The position numbers were made by a program, and so were the translations under genes. A DNA stretch of 64,000 nucleotides from CBDCWO01 sp965223405. Lineage in GTDB: Bacteria; Bacteroidota; Bacteroidia; Chitinophagales; Saprospiraceae. Of the stretch, positions 53,395 through 62,739 are shown one piece after another. The notes beneath the pieces were generated by a model. It saw only the letters and a program-made list of their open reading frames with translations, did not search any database and had not been told where the DNA came from. Each line of letters starts with the position of its first letter. Position 1 is the stretch's first letter. The stretch is taken from assembly GCA_965223405.1 (NCBI GenBank), contig CBDCWO010000006.1, forward strand, positions 3,224,001 through 3,288,000, given 5' to 3'.

Positions 53395-55986
53395 TTATTC
53401 CGTTTGGGGTACCTGAACATGCTGCCCCAGAAAAATGGCATTCAGAAGTAACCGATTGGTGCCGAACCAGGAGCTGCGAAAATTGGGATTATCAGCAAAC
53501 AGTACCACTCGACCACGATCTAAAGAGCTGACAATCAGCGATGCAGAGGGTTTGAGGAATTCTTCAAGGTTTTTTTCGGTGATAAAACCATCGATGTGAG
53601 GATCGTTGGTGTATTTGGCAACCGTGGAATATGGATTTTCACTGGGAGCCAGCCATATGGTGCTGTTGCGGTACACTGGAATTCGGGGATGACGGTATCC
53701 AAATGCAAGAGGATGAGTAAGATCCAAGTCTACCTCGAAGATGGCTCCACCCACACGAGTTTTTCCCCGATCATTTGAAGCATTTACATAGGCTCTTCTT
53801 TCCACTGTTTTAAGTGTGTCTTTTGATCCTTCTTTTTTTGCTTCGGTTTTTTTCTTTTTTATCAATTTTTCGTTAACCAATTTTTTTTCAATGGCCCATT
53901 GTGAAGCAGTTCGTGAGGTGATCAAGGTATTTCCTTTTTTTATCCATTCACTCAACCGATTCCTCGCCATCGAATCCAGTTGAGTATAGCTACCACTAAT
54001 CATGATCAGCACATTATACTTGTCCAAATTTAGCCTGGCAAAATTGCTTAAAGGAATCTTTGTGATTGGCATATGCATGCGTGTATCCATTAAATGCCAA
54101 ATTTCACCGGCCTCATAGGAGGAGATTCCCTTCCCAACCAGCATGGCAGCATTAGGCTTTTTCAGCGATCTAAAATTGTTGCTACCCAGGTCAATACCAG
54201 CAGAGCTAAAGCCAGATTTGACCGATAATATTGGGATATTAAATTGGGTATTTACTTTTTGTAGCAAGGAAAACAGGGAATCGGGACTTATTGATTGCTG
54301 AGAAACTGGAATCAAAAGAGCACCATAGGAGAATTCAGCGGACCTATTATTTACGGGAATGGTAAATGGTTTAAAAGCTGATTTCAGCTTTACTCCACTA
54401 TTCTGAAGACAATAAAGTGCTGCCGGGACATAATAATCTTCCCAAGGTAAGATGTAAGCGTAATGCGTTTTCTTTACAGCCGCTACTTGTATAATATTGG
54501 AATTCCATGTCACTTCTTCACCTTGTTTCACATTCTTATATACGGGAGTATAAGTCATGTTGTAAAAATTGGCTAAGGACCAAGCAGATGCATCATAGAA
54601 TACACTATCCGCATATTCATCATAGGTTTCAAAGACCGTCTGTACCATTCTGTATTGAGGTTGGTGTGTGGGAACAAAATAACTGTTGCCTGCATAGAAT
54701 GTCTTACCATCCTGCTTCATATCCTCAGGTATTGAATAGACTTTGATCCGGTGCAATAACAATTTATCAATAAAGGATCTTGTGCGGTTTTCATCATATT
54801 GGTCTCCAAATACGTAACCTTTGATCTTAGATGTGGAGGCATTTGTAAGACCCGACTTGAAAAAATCCTTTTGGTAATTAAAGAGCACTTCTTTATTTTC
54901 TACTGCTGCTCTGATAGTAGCCATACTTGAAGTAAATTGATTGCGAATGGTAAACGCAAAGGTGATCTTTCCCATTGGAGTTTCTTGTACCGATCCCCTA
55001 CTACTGGCTTGTTCAAACAGTAAAGCCAGACCTCCCTGTAGGTCCGGATAAGATGAACCATAACCGGGATAGGTTCCATCAAAGGACTCTTTTGTGTAAT
55101 ACAATGAACCTAAGCTGTCCAGATCAACTACAAAATACTTTGCAAAAATATCATTGAGTGTGGTGTAATTTTCCTTAGGCATAATGGGATCTTTGGAGGC
55201 GTTGGGTTTCATCGGTTCGAAGAAATAGGTGCTGTTGGTTCCCATTTCATGAAAGTCCGTAACCACATTGGGATACCATTGATGATACCAATTGAGCTTA
55301 CCACGACTCTCCGGGTTAATCCCTAATAACCAATCCCGATTCAGGTCAAACCAATAGTGATTGGTACGTCCTCCGGGCCAGGCTTCGTTGTGTTCGATAT
55401 CATTTGGGTCTGCGACTTTGGGATTGCCTTTATAGGTATTTACCCACTGGGTATGCCGGTCTCTGCCATCCGGATTGATTACAGGATCGATAAATAGGAT
55501 TGCATTTTGCCTGTATTTTTGTACAATTTCGTTTTGCGAGGCTACCAGGGTATACGCGGTCAACATGGCAGCTTCAGCGCCTGAAGGTTCATTACCGTGG
55601 ACGTTGTATCCCAGATTGACAAATACCGGTTGATCATTACCTTTGATATACTTTGTTTCCGGATCAATCATAGTCATATGCTTTTGCTGCAGTTCATCGA
55701 TACTTTCCAAATTCTTTTGTGAAGAAACCGTCAATATGATTAGTGGCCGCGATTCATGGGTTTTGCCATATTCTATTATTGTAGCTCGCTCAGATAGTTC
55801 TGCCAGTTTATAAAAATAGGCTACGATACGATCATGGCGGGTTTGTTGCTCCCCAATGGGATAACCAAGAAACTGTTCCGGGGAAGGGATGTCAGGGTCA
55901 TAAGGACCATGATTTATCAGAAAGTAATCTTGGGAAAAGGATTGATAGGATATAAGAAAAAATAATAGAACTGGGATGGATTTCAT
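53395..55986 (-). CDS. M14 family metallocarboxypeptidase, secreted
   Basis: An 863-residue zinc carboxypeptidase. Signal peptide KSIPVLLFFLISYQSFSQ, then an M14 catalytic domain containing the zinc HxxE in NVHGNEPSGAEA, the substrate-binding DPVINPDGRDRH and the third-ligand His region TDFHEMGTNSTYFFEP. A long C-terminal region of about 500 residues includes a glutamine-amidotransferase-like segment (LMISGSYTQLDSMARNRLSE). Such large M14 proteins are common in Bacteroidota and probably digest exogenous peptides. ATG 55986 gives a clean signal peptide; the frame extends upstream to 56070 without one. Confidence 0.92.
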   Translation of the reverse strand: MKSIPVLLFFLISYQSFSQDYFLINHGPYDPDIPSPEQFLGYPIGEQQTRHDRIVAYFYKLAELSERATIIEYGKTHESRPLIILTVSSQKNLESIDELQQKHMTMIDPETKYIKGNDQPVFVNLGYNVHGNEPSGAEAAMLTAYTLVASQNEIVQKYRQNAILFIDPVINPDGRDRHTQWVNTYKGNPKVADPNDIEHNEAWPGGRTNHYWFDLNRDWLLGINPESRGKLNWYHQWYPNVVTDFHEMGTNSTYFFEPMKPNASKDPIMPKENYTTLNDIFAKYFVVDLDSLGSLYYTKESFDGTYPGYGSSYPDLQGGLALLFEQASSRGSVQETPMGKITFAFTIRNQFTSSMATIRAAVENKEVLFNYQKDFFKSGLTNASTSKIKGYVFGDQYDENRTRSFIDKLLLHRIKVYSIPEDMKQDGKTFYAGNSYFVPTHQPQYRMVQTVFETYDEYADSVFYDASAWSLANFYNMTYTPVYKNVKQGEEVTWNSNIIQVAAVKKTHYAYILPWEDYYVPAALYCLQNSGVKLKSAFKPFTIPVNNRSAEFSYGALLIPVSQQSISPDSLFSLLQKVNTQFNIPILSVKSGFSSAGIDLGSNNFRSLKKPNAAMLVGKGISSYEAGEIWHLMDTRMHMPITKIPLSNFARLNLDKYNVLIMISGSYTQLDSMARNRLSEWIKKGNTLITSRTASQWAIEKKLVNEKLIKKKKTEAKKEGSKDTLKTVERRAYVNASNDRGKTRVGGAIFEVDLDLTHPLAFGYRHPRIPVYRNSTIWLAPSENPYSTVAKYTNDPHIDGFITEKNLEEFLKPSASLIVSSLDRGRVVLFADNPNFRSSWFGTNRLLLNAIFLGQHVQVPQTE

Positions 55987-56227
55987 AACTATGGTAGGCT
56001 TTGATTTCAAGCTGGTAAAAATACATAATCCCATTGTAAAAATCACTTTAAAATGATTAATCAAAATCATACCATCTACGCCGCCATATCGTTATTTAGA
56101 AAATCATTTATAGGAAATATTCGATTCTCAGAAACCATGTTCAGGATGGATTCTGGCATATTGAGACATCTATGGATCGAATATAAAAGAGGAAAGTGAA
56201 AATTATCGGAGAATCAGTTTAGCACTC

Positions 56228-58177
56228 CTACAACTCACCCAAAGCTTCTAAGTCAGCAATTTCTTTCAGGATTTTATCATTTTGAGCTCGGACATTGGAA
56301 AGGAGCGATTGGAACTCCTTATTATCACGTATGTTGTCGAAGAAGTGATTGTCATCAATCGTATAGCTGGTTCCACTCGGCCAAGAATTTGAAGGCAACC
56401 TACTCAAATAATCCAATGCGGTTTGGGTTTTGCCAAAATAGGACGCCAAAGCTGCATAGGTGTACAAACTACCAAATCCTGGACCCTCTGAATCCAGATT
56501 CTCTTTACTATGCTGTTGGACTTCTCGCAAGATTTGAATTCCTTCTTCAGTATCCCCTTGCTGGATCAAAGCATACCCTAGCATCATGCTACCTAGATTT
56601 GACCCTTTTGGTAACTGGATTTTATTCAGAGCATCCAATACGGCTTGGTAATCTTGTTTTCGAAAATATAAATGAGCTAAATGAATATTATGAGAGGGTC
56701 GGTAATCTTCTCTTTGCGATCTTTGCAAGTAGTGGATACCCTTTTCATATTCTTTGTTTATGATATAATTGGTGATCAACCCTCGACTAACATCTATATT
56801 TTTATTTTTCGCTTTCACCAAGAATTGATTTGACTTGTCTGTATCTCCTAGGGTGCTAAAAATATACCCTCGATATCTATTAGCCTGGTGTTCTACTTGG
56901 TCCAAGTCTATTGAAGATGCTCTTTTGAGCATCTTTAAACCAAGAATGGGATCACCCTGGTCTGCCTTGAGCAACGAAAGTTCCAATATGCCCTGAGCTG
57001 AATTAGGATTTAGTTGTACCACTTTCTCCAAATCAGAAGTAGCCTGGTTAGCTCTACTTGTCACATGCAAATGGTACAAGCCACGAATCAAGTACGCAAA
57101 ATCTTCTGAGGGATTCAACGCTATGGCCTTATCGCAAAGAATAGAAATGGAATCTATGCGATTTAAATCCATGGTACCATAACGCCAATATTCGGCCAAA
57201 AAGACATTAGCCAGTCGGGCATAGGCGGAAGCATAGTGGTGGTCGACTTTTAGTGCTTTACGGAATAGAACTTCTGTGGATCGTAAATCTTCCATATCGG
57301 TAGATATCCAGTACTTGCCAAATTGGGCTTTTCCTTGTAATACATATTCAAATGCTGAAATGTCTGAAGTTGGAGGCGTTTCTATTCGATTAATAACTTC
57401 AGGAACAATCAAGGTTTTTAACTCACTGGCAATGGATTGAGTAACATTTGACAATACGCTAAAGACATCTTCAAGATTATCGTTCATTTGATGAGACCAG
57501 AGATGACGGTCCTCGGGGCCATAGATAAGTTGAACCGTTATTTGTGCCTGGTTTCCGATTCTAAGGACACTACCCTCTACCAGGTAGTTTACATTCAGCA
57601 TCTTTGATATTTGATCGGTGCTGGGTGGATTTTCTCTGAATTGTTCTACCGATGTTCTGGAGACCACACGAAAACTTTCAATTTTGGCAAGGTGATCTAG
57701 AATACCTTCCATCATACCATCGCAGAAGTGTTGATTTTCTCTGTGTTCACTCATATTCTTAAAAGGTAGAACTGCGATGGATTTCTCTATTTTGGCATTG
57801 ACCACACCACTTGAATTGTTCCAATATTTGTTGAAAACAAATTGCCCGATCACCAACAGAATTAAAAATCCAATTAGCAAATTACTAGTCAATGGCTTCT
57901 TTTTACTATTGGGATAGGGGTTTTCTGCTTCCGAGACTGATGTAGTACGCACAATACCCTGGGGACTCATTTCAAAGGCCCAGGCCAGGATGATGGCAAT
58001 CGGAAATCCAATGGCCAAGACTACAATAAGGATTTTCATAACCCAACTTGGAGCTTCGAAGGCACTACAGGCTAGTGATGCTACCTGGGCTAATAGCCAC
58101 GCGACAATAGCATAGGTTATTGCAACTTTGTAAACATTTCTGCGCTTCAGTTCTTTGAGGAAGTTCTTGGCTGACAT
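56228..58177 (-). CDS. FlgO/TolB-N-like and TPR protein with N-terminal membrane helices
   Basis: A 649-residue protein. Two N-terminal helices (VAITYAIVAWLLAQVASLAC and ILIVVLAIGFPIAIILAWAF) are followed by a third at residues 95-112. Then comes a FlgO/TolB-N-like periplasmic-type domain (SIAVLPFKNMSEHRENQHFC) and at least five TPR-like repeats to the C-terminus. It is a relative of the cyclase at 48984 that lacks the catalytic domain; such proteins are often linked to adenylate cyclase systems in other phyla. No partner cyclase is adjacent, but the cyclase lies 4.7 kb away on the same strand. Confidence 0.85.
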   Translation of the reverse strand: MSAKNFLKELKRRNVYKVAITYAIVAWLLAQVASLACSAFEAPSWVMKILIVVLAIGFPIAIILAWAFEMSPQGIVRTTSVSEAENPYPNSKKKPLTSNLLIGFLILLVIGQFVFNKYWNNSSGVVNAKIEKSIAVLPFKNMSEHRENQHFCDGMMEGILDHLAKIESFRVVSRTSVEQFRENPPSTDQISKMLNVNYLVEGSVLRIGNQAQITVQLIYGPEDRHLWSHQMNDNLEDVFSVLSNVTQSIASELKTLIVPEVINRIETPPTSDISAFEYVLQGKAQFGKYWISTDMEDLRSTEVLFRKALKVDHHYASAYARLANVFLAEYWRYGTMDLNRIDSISILCDKAIALNPSEDFAYLIRGLYHLHVTSRANQATSDLEKVVQLNPNSAQGILELSLLKADQGDPILGLKMLKRASSIDLDQVEHQANRYRGYIFSTLGDTDKSNQFLVKAKNKNIDVSRGLITNYIINKEYEKGIHYLQRSQREDYRPSHNIHLAHLYFRKQDYQAVLDALNKIQLPKGSNLGSMMLGYALIQQGDTEEGIQILREVQQHSKENLDSEGPGFGSLYTYAALASYFGKTQTALDYLSRLPSNSWPSGTSYTIDDNHFFDNIRDNKEFQSLLSNVRAQNDKILKEIADLEALGEL

Positions 58178-58545
58178 TGGACAATAAAGTTAGAAAATAT
58201 TCTTAAAATTTATCTGTGAGATTGTTGGCAATACTTGTTGTATTTCACACAAGAACCCTGCACCCTCAATCAAAGCTACAATGATTTGGAGCTTGAAGAA
58301 CCTGCGCAATATGAACTCTAACTTTGATGGCGTGGAACAAGATTTCCCCAATTTGATCAAAACATCAAGCTCGGCGATCAAACCCAATTGGAGCCGGAAA
58401 CGGATGGCAACCACTTGATTGCTACAGGTAGTTGATTTCAAAATTTCCAATTTAGTACAATTTGGAGCCTTCGGACCTGAACATTATCTCACCCTCAATG
58501 TAATTAACGAAATGCTTATTTTTGGTTTAACAAATCATTCAGAAA
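58178..58545. other. 368-bp divergent intergenic region
   Basis: Several frames remain partly open on both strands (for example 58190-58450 on the minus strand) but none has family-like motifs, and their simultaneous openness suggests composition rather than coding. Promoters for the flanking divergent genes are expected here. Confidence 0.35.
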
Positions 58546-58950
58546 ATGAAAAAACTAGTCGGACAAACCAAAGAGGTGGGATTTCAATTTGGAATACGAA
58601 GGTCTTTTCCAATCTCAGCGGATCAAGCTTGGAGTTATTTGTTTTCCGAACACGGATTAAACACCTGGCTGGGAGAGCTGATGACTAAATTTGAGATGAA
58701 GCAAGCCTATCAGACTAAAGAAGGAGTCACAGGACTAATCCGAGTATTCAAGCCCAATTCCCATATTCGGTTAAATTGGAAAAAAATGCACTGGAAGAAT
58801 ATGTCGACGGTGCAAATCCGGGTAATTGGAAATCAAGAGAAATCGACCATAAGTATCCATCAAGAAAAACTACTGGATTCACAACAAAGAGAAGAAATGC
58901 AACTCTATTGGAATGAAGTAATCAATAAAATAGCCGAGGAAATTAAGTAG
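58546..58950 (+). CDS. SRPBCC/AHSA1-like domain protein
   Basis: A 134-residue single-domain protein of the START/SRPBCC hydrophobic-cavity fold, close to AHSA1 (activator of Hsp90 ATPase homologue 1-like). Blocks are RRSFPISADQAWSYLFSE, LNTWLGELMTKFEMKQ, SHIRLNWKKMHWKNMSTVQI and the C-terminal helix REEMQLYWNEVINKIAEEIK. Members bind small hydrophobic ligands or lipids; no function is established for this one. Monocistronic. Confidence 0.8.
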   Translation: MKKLVGQTKEVGFQFGIRRSFPISADQAWSYLFSEHGLNTWLGELMTKFEMKQAYQTKEGVTGLIRVFKPNSHIRLNWKKMHWKNMSTVQIRVIGNQEKSTISIHQEKLLDSQQREEMQLYWNEVINKIAEEIK

Positions 58951-59395
58951 AGGGTTTCAATGGGTTTCAGTGGTGTCGAGGGTGTTACCTCAGTGTTTGC
59001 TCAAGTGTCAACTCAACATAAAATCCCCATTCATTTTCAGTTCTACCAAATGGGTAGCTCCAAAACTTTAAGTGTCCACGCAAGTCTTGATCAGTGAGGA
59101 AGTTTTAAGAATGCACAGGAGAAAACAGATTTGATAATGGGAAATGACTACTTCCTTAATGAATTCTAAGGAGATGATACTGCTCGTTTTTTCCTTGATT
59201 CCTGATAATAATTTGTTTAAATTTCATTGAATTATTCTGCGGAGTGTAATTGTAATCTACGTCCTATTTTACATATCAATCCGAAAAACATCCATATTTC
59301 TTATTTTAGTACAATGGAAGGAGCCCAGCTAAAATTCATATTTGCAAGATTTTGATCATTTTCTTACAAATTGTCGATACTAAAACCTCAAAACC
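58951..59395. other. 445-bp gap before the AraC gene
   Basis: No intact gene. A minus-strand frame at 58985-59104 reads LRGHLKFWSYPFGRTENEWG and then FYVELTLEQTLR before TAA. It is very protein-like but has a stop immediately upstream, so it may be the tail of a lost gene of unidentified family. The rest is AT-rich spacer. Confidence 0.35.
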
Positions 59396-60262
59396 GTGGA
59401 TAACCTTTACCAAGCACTTCAGGCTGTTGACTTTTATCGAAAAGTTACGATTCGAGATATGCTTTGTGTTGAGTACAAGTGTATGGATAGAAGGGATTAT
59501 TTTGATTTTTGGACTGATTGTGGATGTTTGGTATACTGCACTGCTGGGAAAAAACTTTACAGATCAAGTACCGAGGATTTCGAAGTATCTCCTGGCATGA
59601 TTTTTTTCATGAAAAAAGGAGCTTATACGGGCCAAAACTACCTTGAAGAAACCTATTGCGCATTGATGTTTTTTATGCCCGAAAGTTTCTTTCGTGATTT
59701 TCTATTTCGGTTTCCACATTTAAAACTTGGGAACCGGCAAATTGAATCCCTTTGGCAAGATGGTATTATTTTATTGGAAAACGAACCGGTGCTGACAGGA
59801 TATTTTAATTCTGTTATAGCTTACTTCAAAAGTGCAGCTCAGATTAGCAAGGATTTACTTGGTATCAAATTGGATGAGCTGGTACTTAACCTATTTACAC
59901 AACCTGCTCATAAACATTTTGCCGCCTATTTGTCCAATATAGGATCCGATCGCGATGTAAACTTCAAGTATCTGATCGAAGAAAATTATGCCAGTAACTT
60001 AAAGCTGGAAGAATACGCTCGTCTTGCTTCCATGAGTCTCTCGACTTTTAAAAGGGTATTCAGGAAGAATTTTGGTATCTCACCAGGCAAATGGCTGCTA
60101 AGTCGAAAACTACACTTGGCTCAAAAGCTTTTGAAGCAGTCTGGCAAAAACATCAATGAAATCTCATTTCAATGTGGATTTGAAAGCTCTTCACATTTTA
60201 TCCGTGTTTTCAAAAAAGAGTTTGGAAAAACACCTCATAAATTTAGAACCCTCAACGACTAA
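59396..60262 (+). CDS. AraC-family transcriptional regulator
   Basis: A 288-residue regulator. The N-terminal 160 residues resemble a cupin-like sensing domain (FEVSPGMIFFMKKGAYTG). The C-terminal HTH_18 domain has the two helix-turn-helix motifs: ASNLKLEEYARLASMSLSTF and KNINEISFQCGFESSSHFIR, with the typical KEFGKTPHKFR end. It starts with GTG at 59396. The FAD monooxygenase gene begins 168 bp downstream on the same strand and is the most likely target. The ligand is unknown. Confidence 0.9.
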   Translation: MDNLYQALQAVDFYRKVTIRDMLCVEYKCMDRRDYFDFWTDCGCLVYCTAGKKLYRSSTEDFEVSPGMIFFMKKGAYTGQNYLEETYCALMFFMPESFFRDFLFRFPHLKLGNRQIESLWQDGIILLENEPVLTGYFNSVIAYFKSAAQISKDLLGIKLDELVLNLFTQPAHKHFAAYLSNIGSDRDVNFKYLIEENYASNLKLEEYARLASMSLSTFKRVFRKNFGISPGKWLLSRKLHLAQKLLKQSGKNINEISFQCGFESSSHFIRVFKKEFGKTPHKFRTLND

Positions 60263-60430
60263 AGATTCAATACATCATGCGGGTTTTAAGCTTTATACAT
60301 GTCTGGTGGAATGAAGCACTAAATCCGCGTGAACCGATCCGTCTATTTATTGAACTCATCAGGCTATTCATACCCTCATTTAGGGCGCATCTTTGCATAG
60401 ACAATTATTTGTAATCAAAAAATTTCAAAA

Positions 60431-61729
60431 ATGAAAAATAGGAAAAGGGCAATTATTGTTGGCTCGAGCATGGCCGGATTGTGGGCAGCTAGGGTGTGTG
60501 TCAATCACTTTGAAGAAGTCTTGATCTTGGAAAGAGATCAAATATCCGAACATCCAAAGCACCGAAGGGGAGTTCCGCAGGATCATCAGCTGCACTTGTT
60601 GCTGGCGCAGGGATATAACGCTTTGAAGGAATACTTCCCGGAGGTCATTCCCGAATTGGTAAGTCAAGGAGCTATCCTGGGAGATCTGGGTAAAATGTTG
60701 CTCTGGCATACCGAAGGCAATTATCGACCAAATTGTTGGTCGGGATTGCAAACGATAATGATGAGCAGACCACTATTGGAAACTACCATCCGAAACAGTC
60801 TTTTGCAAAGAAAAAATATCAAACTACTAGACGGAATAAAAATTTCTGGAATGGAAATAAAAGACAACAAAGTGTGCGGGATCCGGGCCAAAGGGAAGAC
60901 CTGGTATGGCGACCTGTTGATTGACGCTCGAGGATTGGCTTCCAACCTGACCACAGAACTGGAAAAAAAGGGTTACGATCTTCCTGAAATTGAAAAGGTA
61001 CAGGTCAATGTAAAATACACTTCTTGCCTATTCCCGCGGGAAGACAAATTTAAAACGCTTATTAATATCAATACAAAAGCACCTTTCAACTCTAAACATG
61101 GAACCCTTCAGCCTATTGAAAGGGAACGCATGATTTTAATGGTACAAGGCCGTGATCATGATGAGACTCCTAAGGATGCCGAAAGCCTTATCGAGTACAC
61201 ACGCCATCTGGAAAGTCCTGAAATATATGAGGTGGTGAAAGACCTCACACCCTTGACGGAAATTCGACATTATGGCATTCCATTTGTACGGTGGATTCAT
61301 TACGAACGAATGAATCGGTTTCCTGAAGGTTTGATTCCACTTGGAGATTCGATATGCAGATTAAATCCGGTGTATGCGCAGGGGATGAGTTCCGCTTCAA
61401 TTCAAGCTCAGATTCTGGACCGGTTGTTGTCTCAGACGAACCGTAAAAGTATCTGGAAGCCTTACTTAAGAAGAGTGGCCAAAGCCATTAAGACACCGTG
61501 GGAATTGACTGTTACGGAAGATTTTAAGTTTCCTGACACCAAAGGTATACCACCAAAATTGCCCGCATTTTTGGTGACGTATTTTGACAGGTTGAATCGA
61601 GCAGCGAATTTCGATCCGGTTGTCTACCGGGCTTTTCTGAAAGTACTTAATATGATTAGCAAACCAACAATATTATTTCTACCCAATATCCTATGGAGAG
61701 TGTGGAGGTTACGTGGATCAATGCAATAA
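60431..61729 (+). CDS. FAD-dependent monooxygenase (PHBH-fold)
   Basis: A 432-residue flavoprotein of the 2-polyprenyl-6-methoxyphenol-hydroxylase-like family. It has the N-terminal dinucleotide motif AIIVGSSMAGLWAARV, the characteristic HRRGVPQDHQLHLLLAQG near residue 42, DLLIDARGLAS, and the second FAD motif LIPLGDSICRLNPVYAQGMS. Relatives hydroxylate aromatic or polyketide substrates or act in halogenation, but no specific substrate is evident. It follows an AraC regulator gene and may form a small inducible unit. It ends one base before the convergent membrane-protein gene. Confidence 0.88.
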   Translation: MKNRKRAIIVGSSMAGLWAARVCVNHFEEVLILERDQISEHPKHRRGVPQDHQLHLLLAQGYNALKEYFPEVIPELVSQGAILGDLGKMLLWHTEGNYRPNCWSGLQTIMMSRPLLETTIRNSLLQRKNIKLLDGIKISGMEIKDNKVCGIRAKGKTWYGDLLIDARGLASNLTTELEKKGYDLPEIEKVQVNVKYTSCLFPREDKFKTLININTKAPFNSKHGTLQPIERERMILMVQGRDHDETPKDAESLIEYTRHLESPEIYEVVKDLTPLTEIRHYGIPFVRWIHYERMNRFPEGLIPLGDSICRLNPVYAQGMSSASIQAQILDRLLSQTNRKSIWKPYLRRVAKAIKTPWELTVTEDFKFPDTKGIPPKLPAFLVTYFDRLNRAANFDPVVYRAFLKVLNMISKPTILFLPNILWRVWRLRGSMQ

Positions 61730-61730
61730 T

Positions 61731-62447
61731 TCATGCCTGTTCCTCACGATTCTGGACCGGGTATTTTTTATTTTTCAATTCCAAAATATATAAAAGGAAA
61801 ATATAGTTTATGAAGATTTCTTCAAATTCTGAGACGTTATCTTCCAGTGCATTGACCGTTGCATATTTTAAATTTTTATCAATATACAAGGCAATTCGGT
61901 TCATTAATGCCATGGCAATCAGGGAATAAATAAAATTTTGGGTTGGAATAAGCCACCGAACAAATGGATTTGAAATATTGACTTTCTTTATGATGAAAGG
62001 CAATAATAAAAACAAGACGATGAATGTGATATAAAGGGACAACTTCAAGTATTCGGTGATATTCCCTTGATTATGGATATTTCGGATTTCATCACCATCC
62101 GGTTCTTGTCCAATTTGATCCAAAGGTGTGCCTGTAACTAAATCATAAATATGCAGACCGTAGTCTATTTCTTCCAAAAAGAATAGGCATGAGCCAATGA
62201 TCACAGCCAAAAAGGTAACCCTGATCAGTTTAGCCGTAGACTTCTTATAAGCCTTAAGTGAAATATATATAATTGCAAGTATAACGGCTAACTGAAAATT
62301 TTCGACTATGCCAAATTCCCTATTGAAATCCGGAGCCATGACAAATGACAGTCCAAAAATGTCAAAGAAATAAACACACATGAATGTGCCGATAATCAGA
62401 GAGGGTAAGATCCAATAGTGAAAATGCGTTTTCAGTGACTGGTTCAT
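61731..62447 (-). CDS. Polytopic membrane protein with EEI...HN motifs
   Basis: A 238-residue protein with six or seven predicted helices. Conserved-looking polar signatures are NREFGIVENFQLAVILAIIY after helix 1, FFLEEIDYGLHIYD in the middle and the loop NIHNQGNITEY. They match an uncharacterised membrane family with the order REDG..E, GEEISWG and NxxLHN that I recall from many bacteria. The function is unknown. It converges on the FAD monooxygenase, with a 1-bp gap, and is divergent from the Nramp-like gene. Confidence 0.7.
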   Translation of the reverse strand: MNQSLKTHFHYWILPSLIIGTFMCVYFFDIFGLSFVMAPDFNREFGIVENFQLAVILAIIYISLKAYKKSTAKLIRVTFLAVIIGSCLFFLEEIDYGLHIYDLVTGTPLDQIGQEPDGDEIRNIHNQGNITEYLKLSLYITFIVLFLLLPFIIKKVNISNPFVRWLIPTQNFIYSLIAMALMNRIALYIDKNLKYATVNALEDNVSEFEEIFINYIFLLYILELKNKKYPVQNREEQA

Positions 62448-62739
62448 TGACTCTTGGTTTCCTGAGTTTTTCGATCCGGAAAATTAACTAATTCTAAAGA
62501 TTTTGCCTCAGATATGGATTATCCATATTAACTATCGATTAAATGCTCTTGAATGTTCATTATTTTTTCAGGAATTCTGATTTTATGTTGATGTACCGAT
62601 CATTCAAAGCTAAAACCAAATTATATTTTACCGGTGATTTTGATGTTAGCTTTTCGGAGTCCCCTCACTAGTTAACCAAGTTAAAATAATCGAAACTTGA
62701 GTTATTACTTCTATCTTAAGCACCTAAAAGAGACTTTAA
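62448..62739. other. Divergent intergenic region
   Basis: 292 bp between the membrane-protein gene and the Nramp-like gene. AT-rich, no gene recognised; promoters for both are expected. Confidence 0.35.

Noticed and set aside
58190..58450. An 86-codon minus-strand gene
   Set aside because: Other frames on both strands are also open over the same stretch, there are no family motifs, and it is too short to support.
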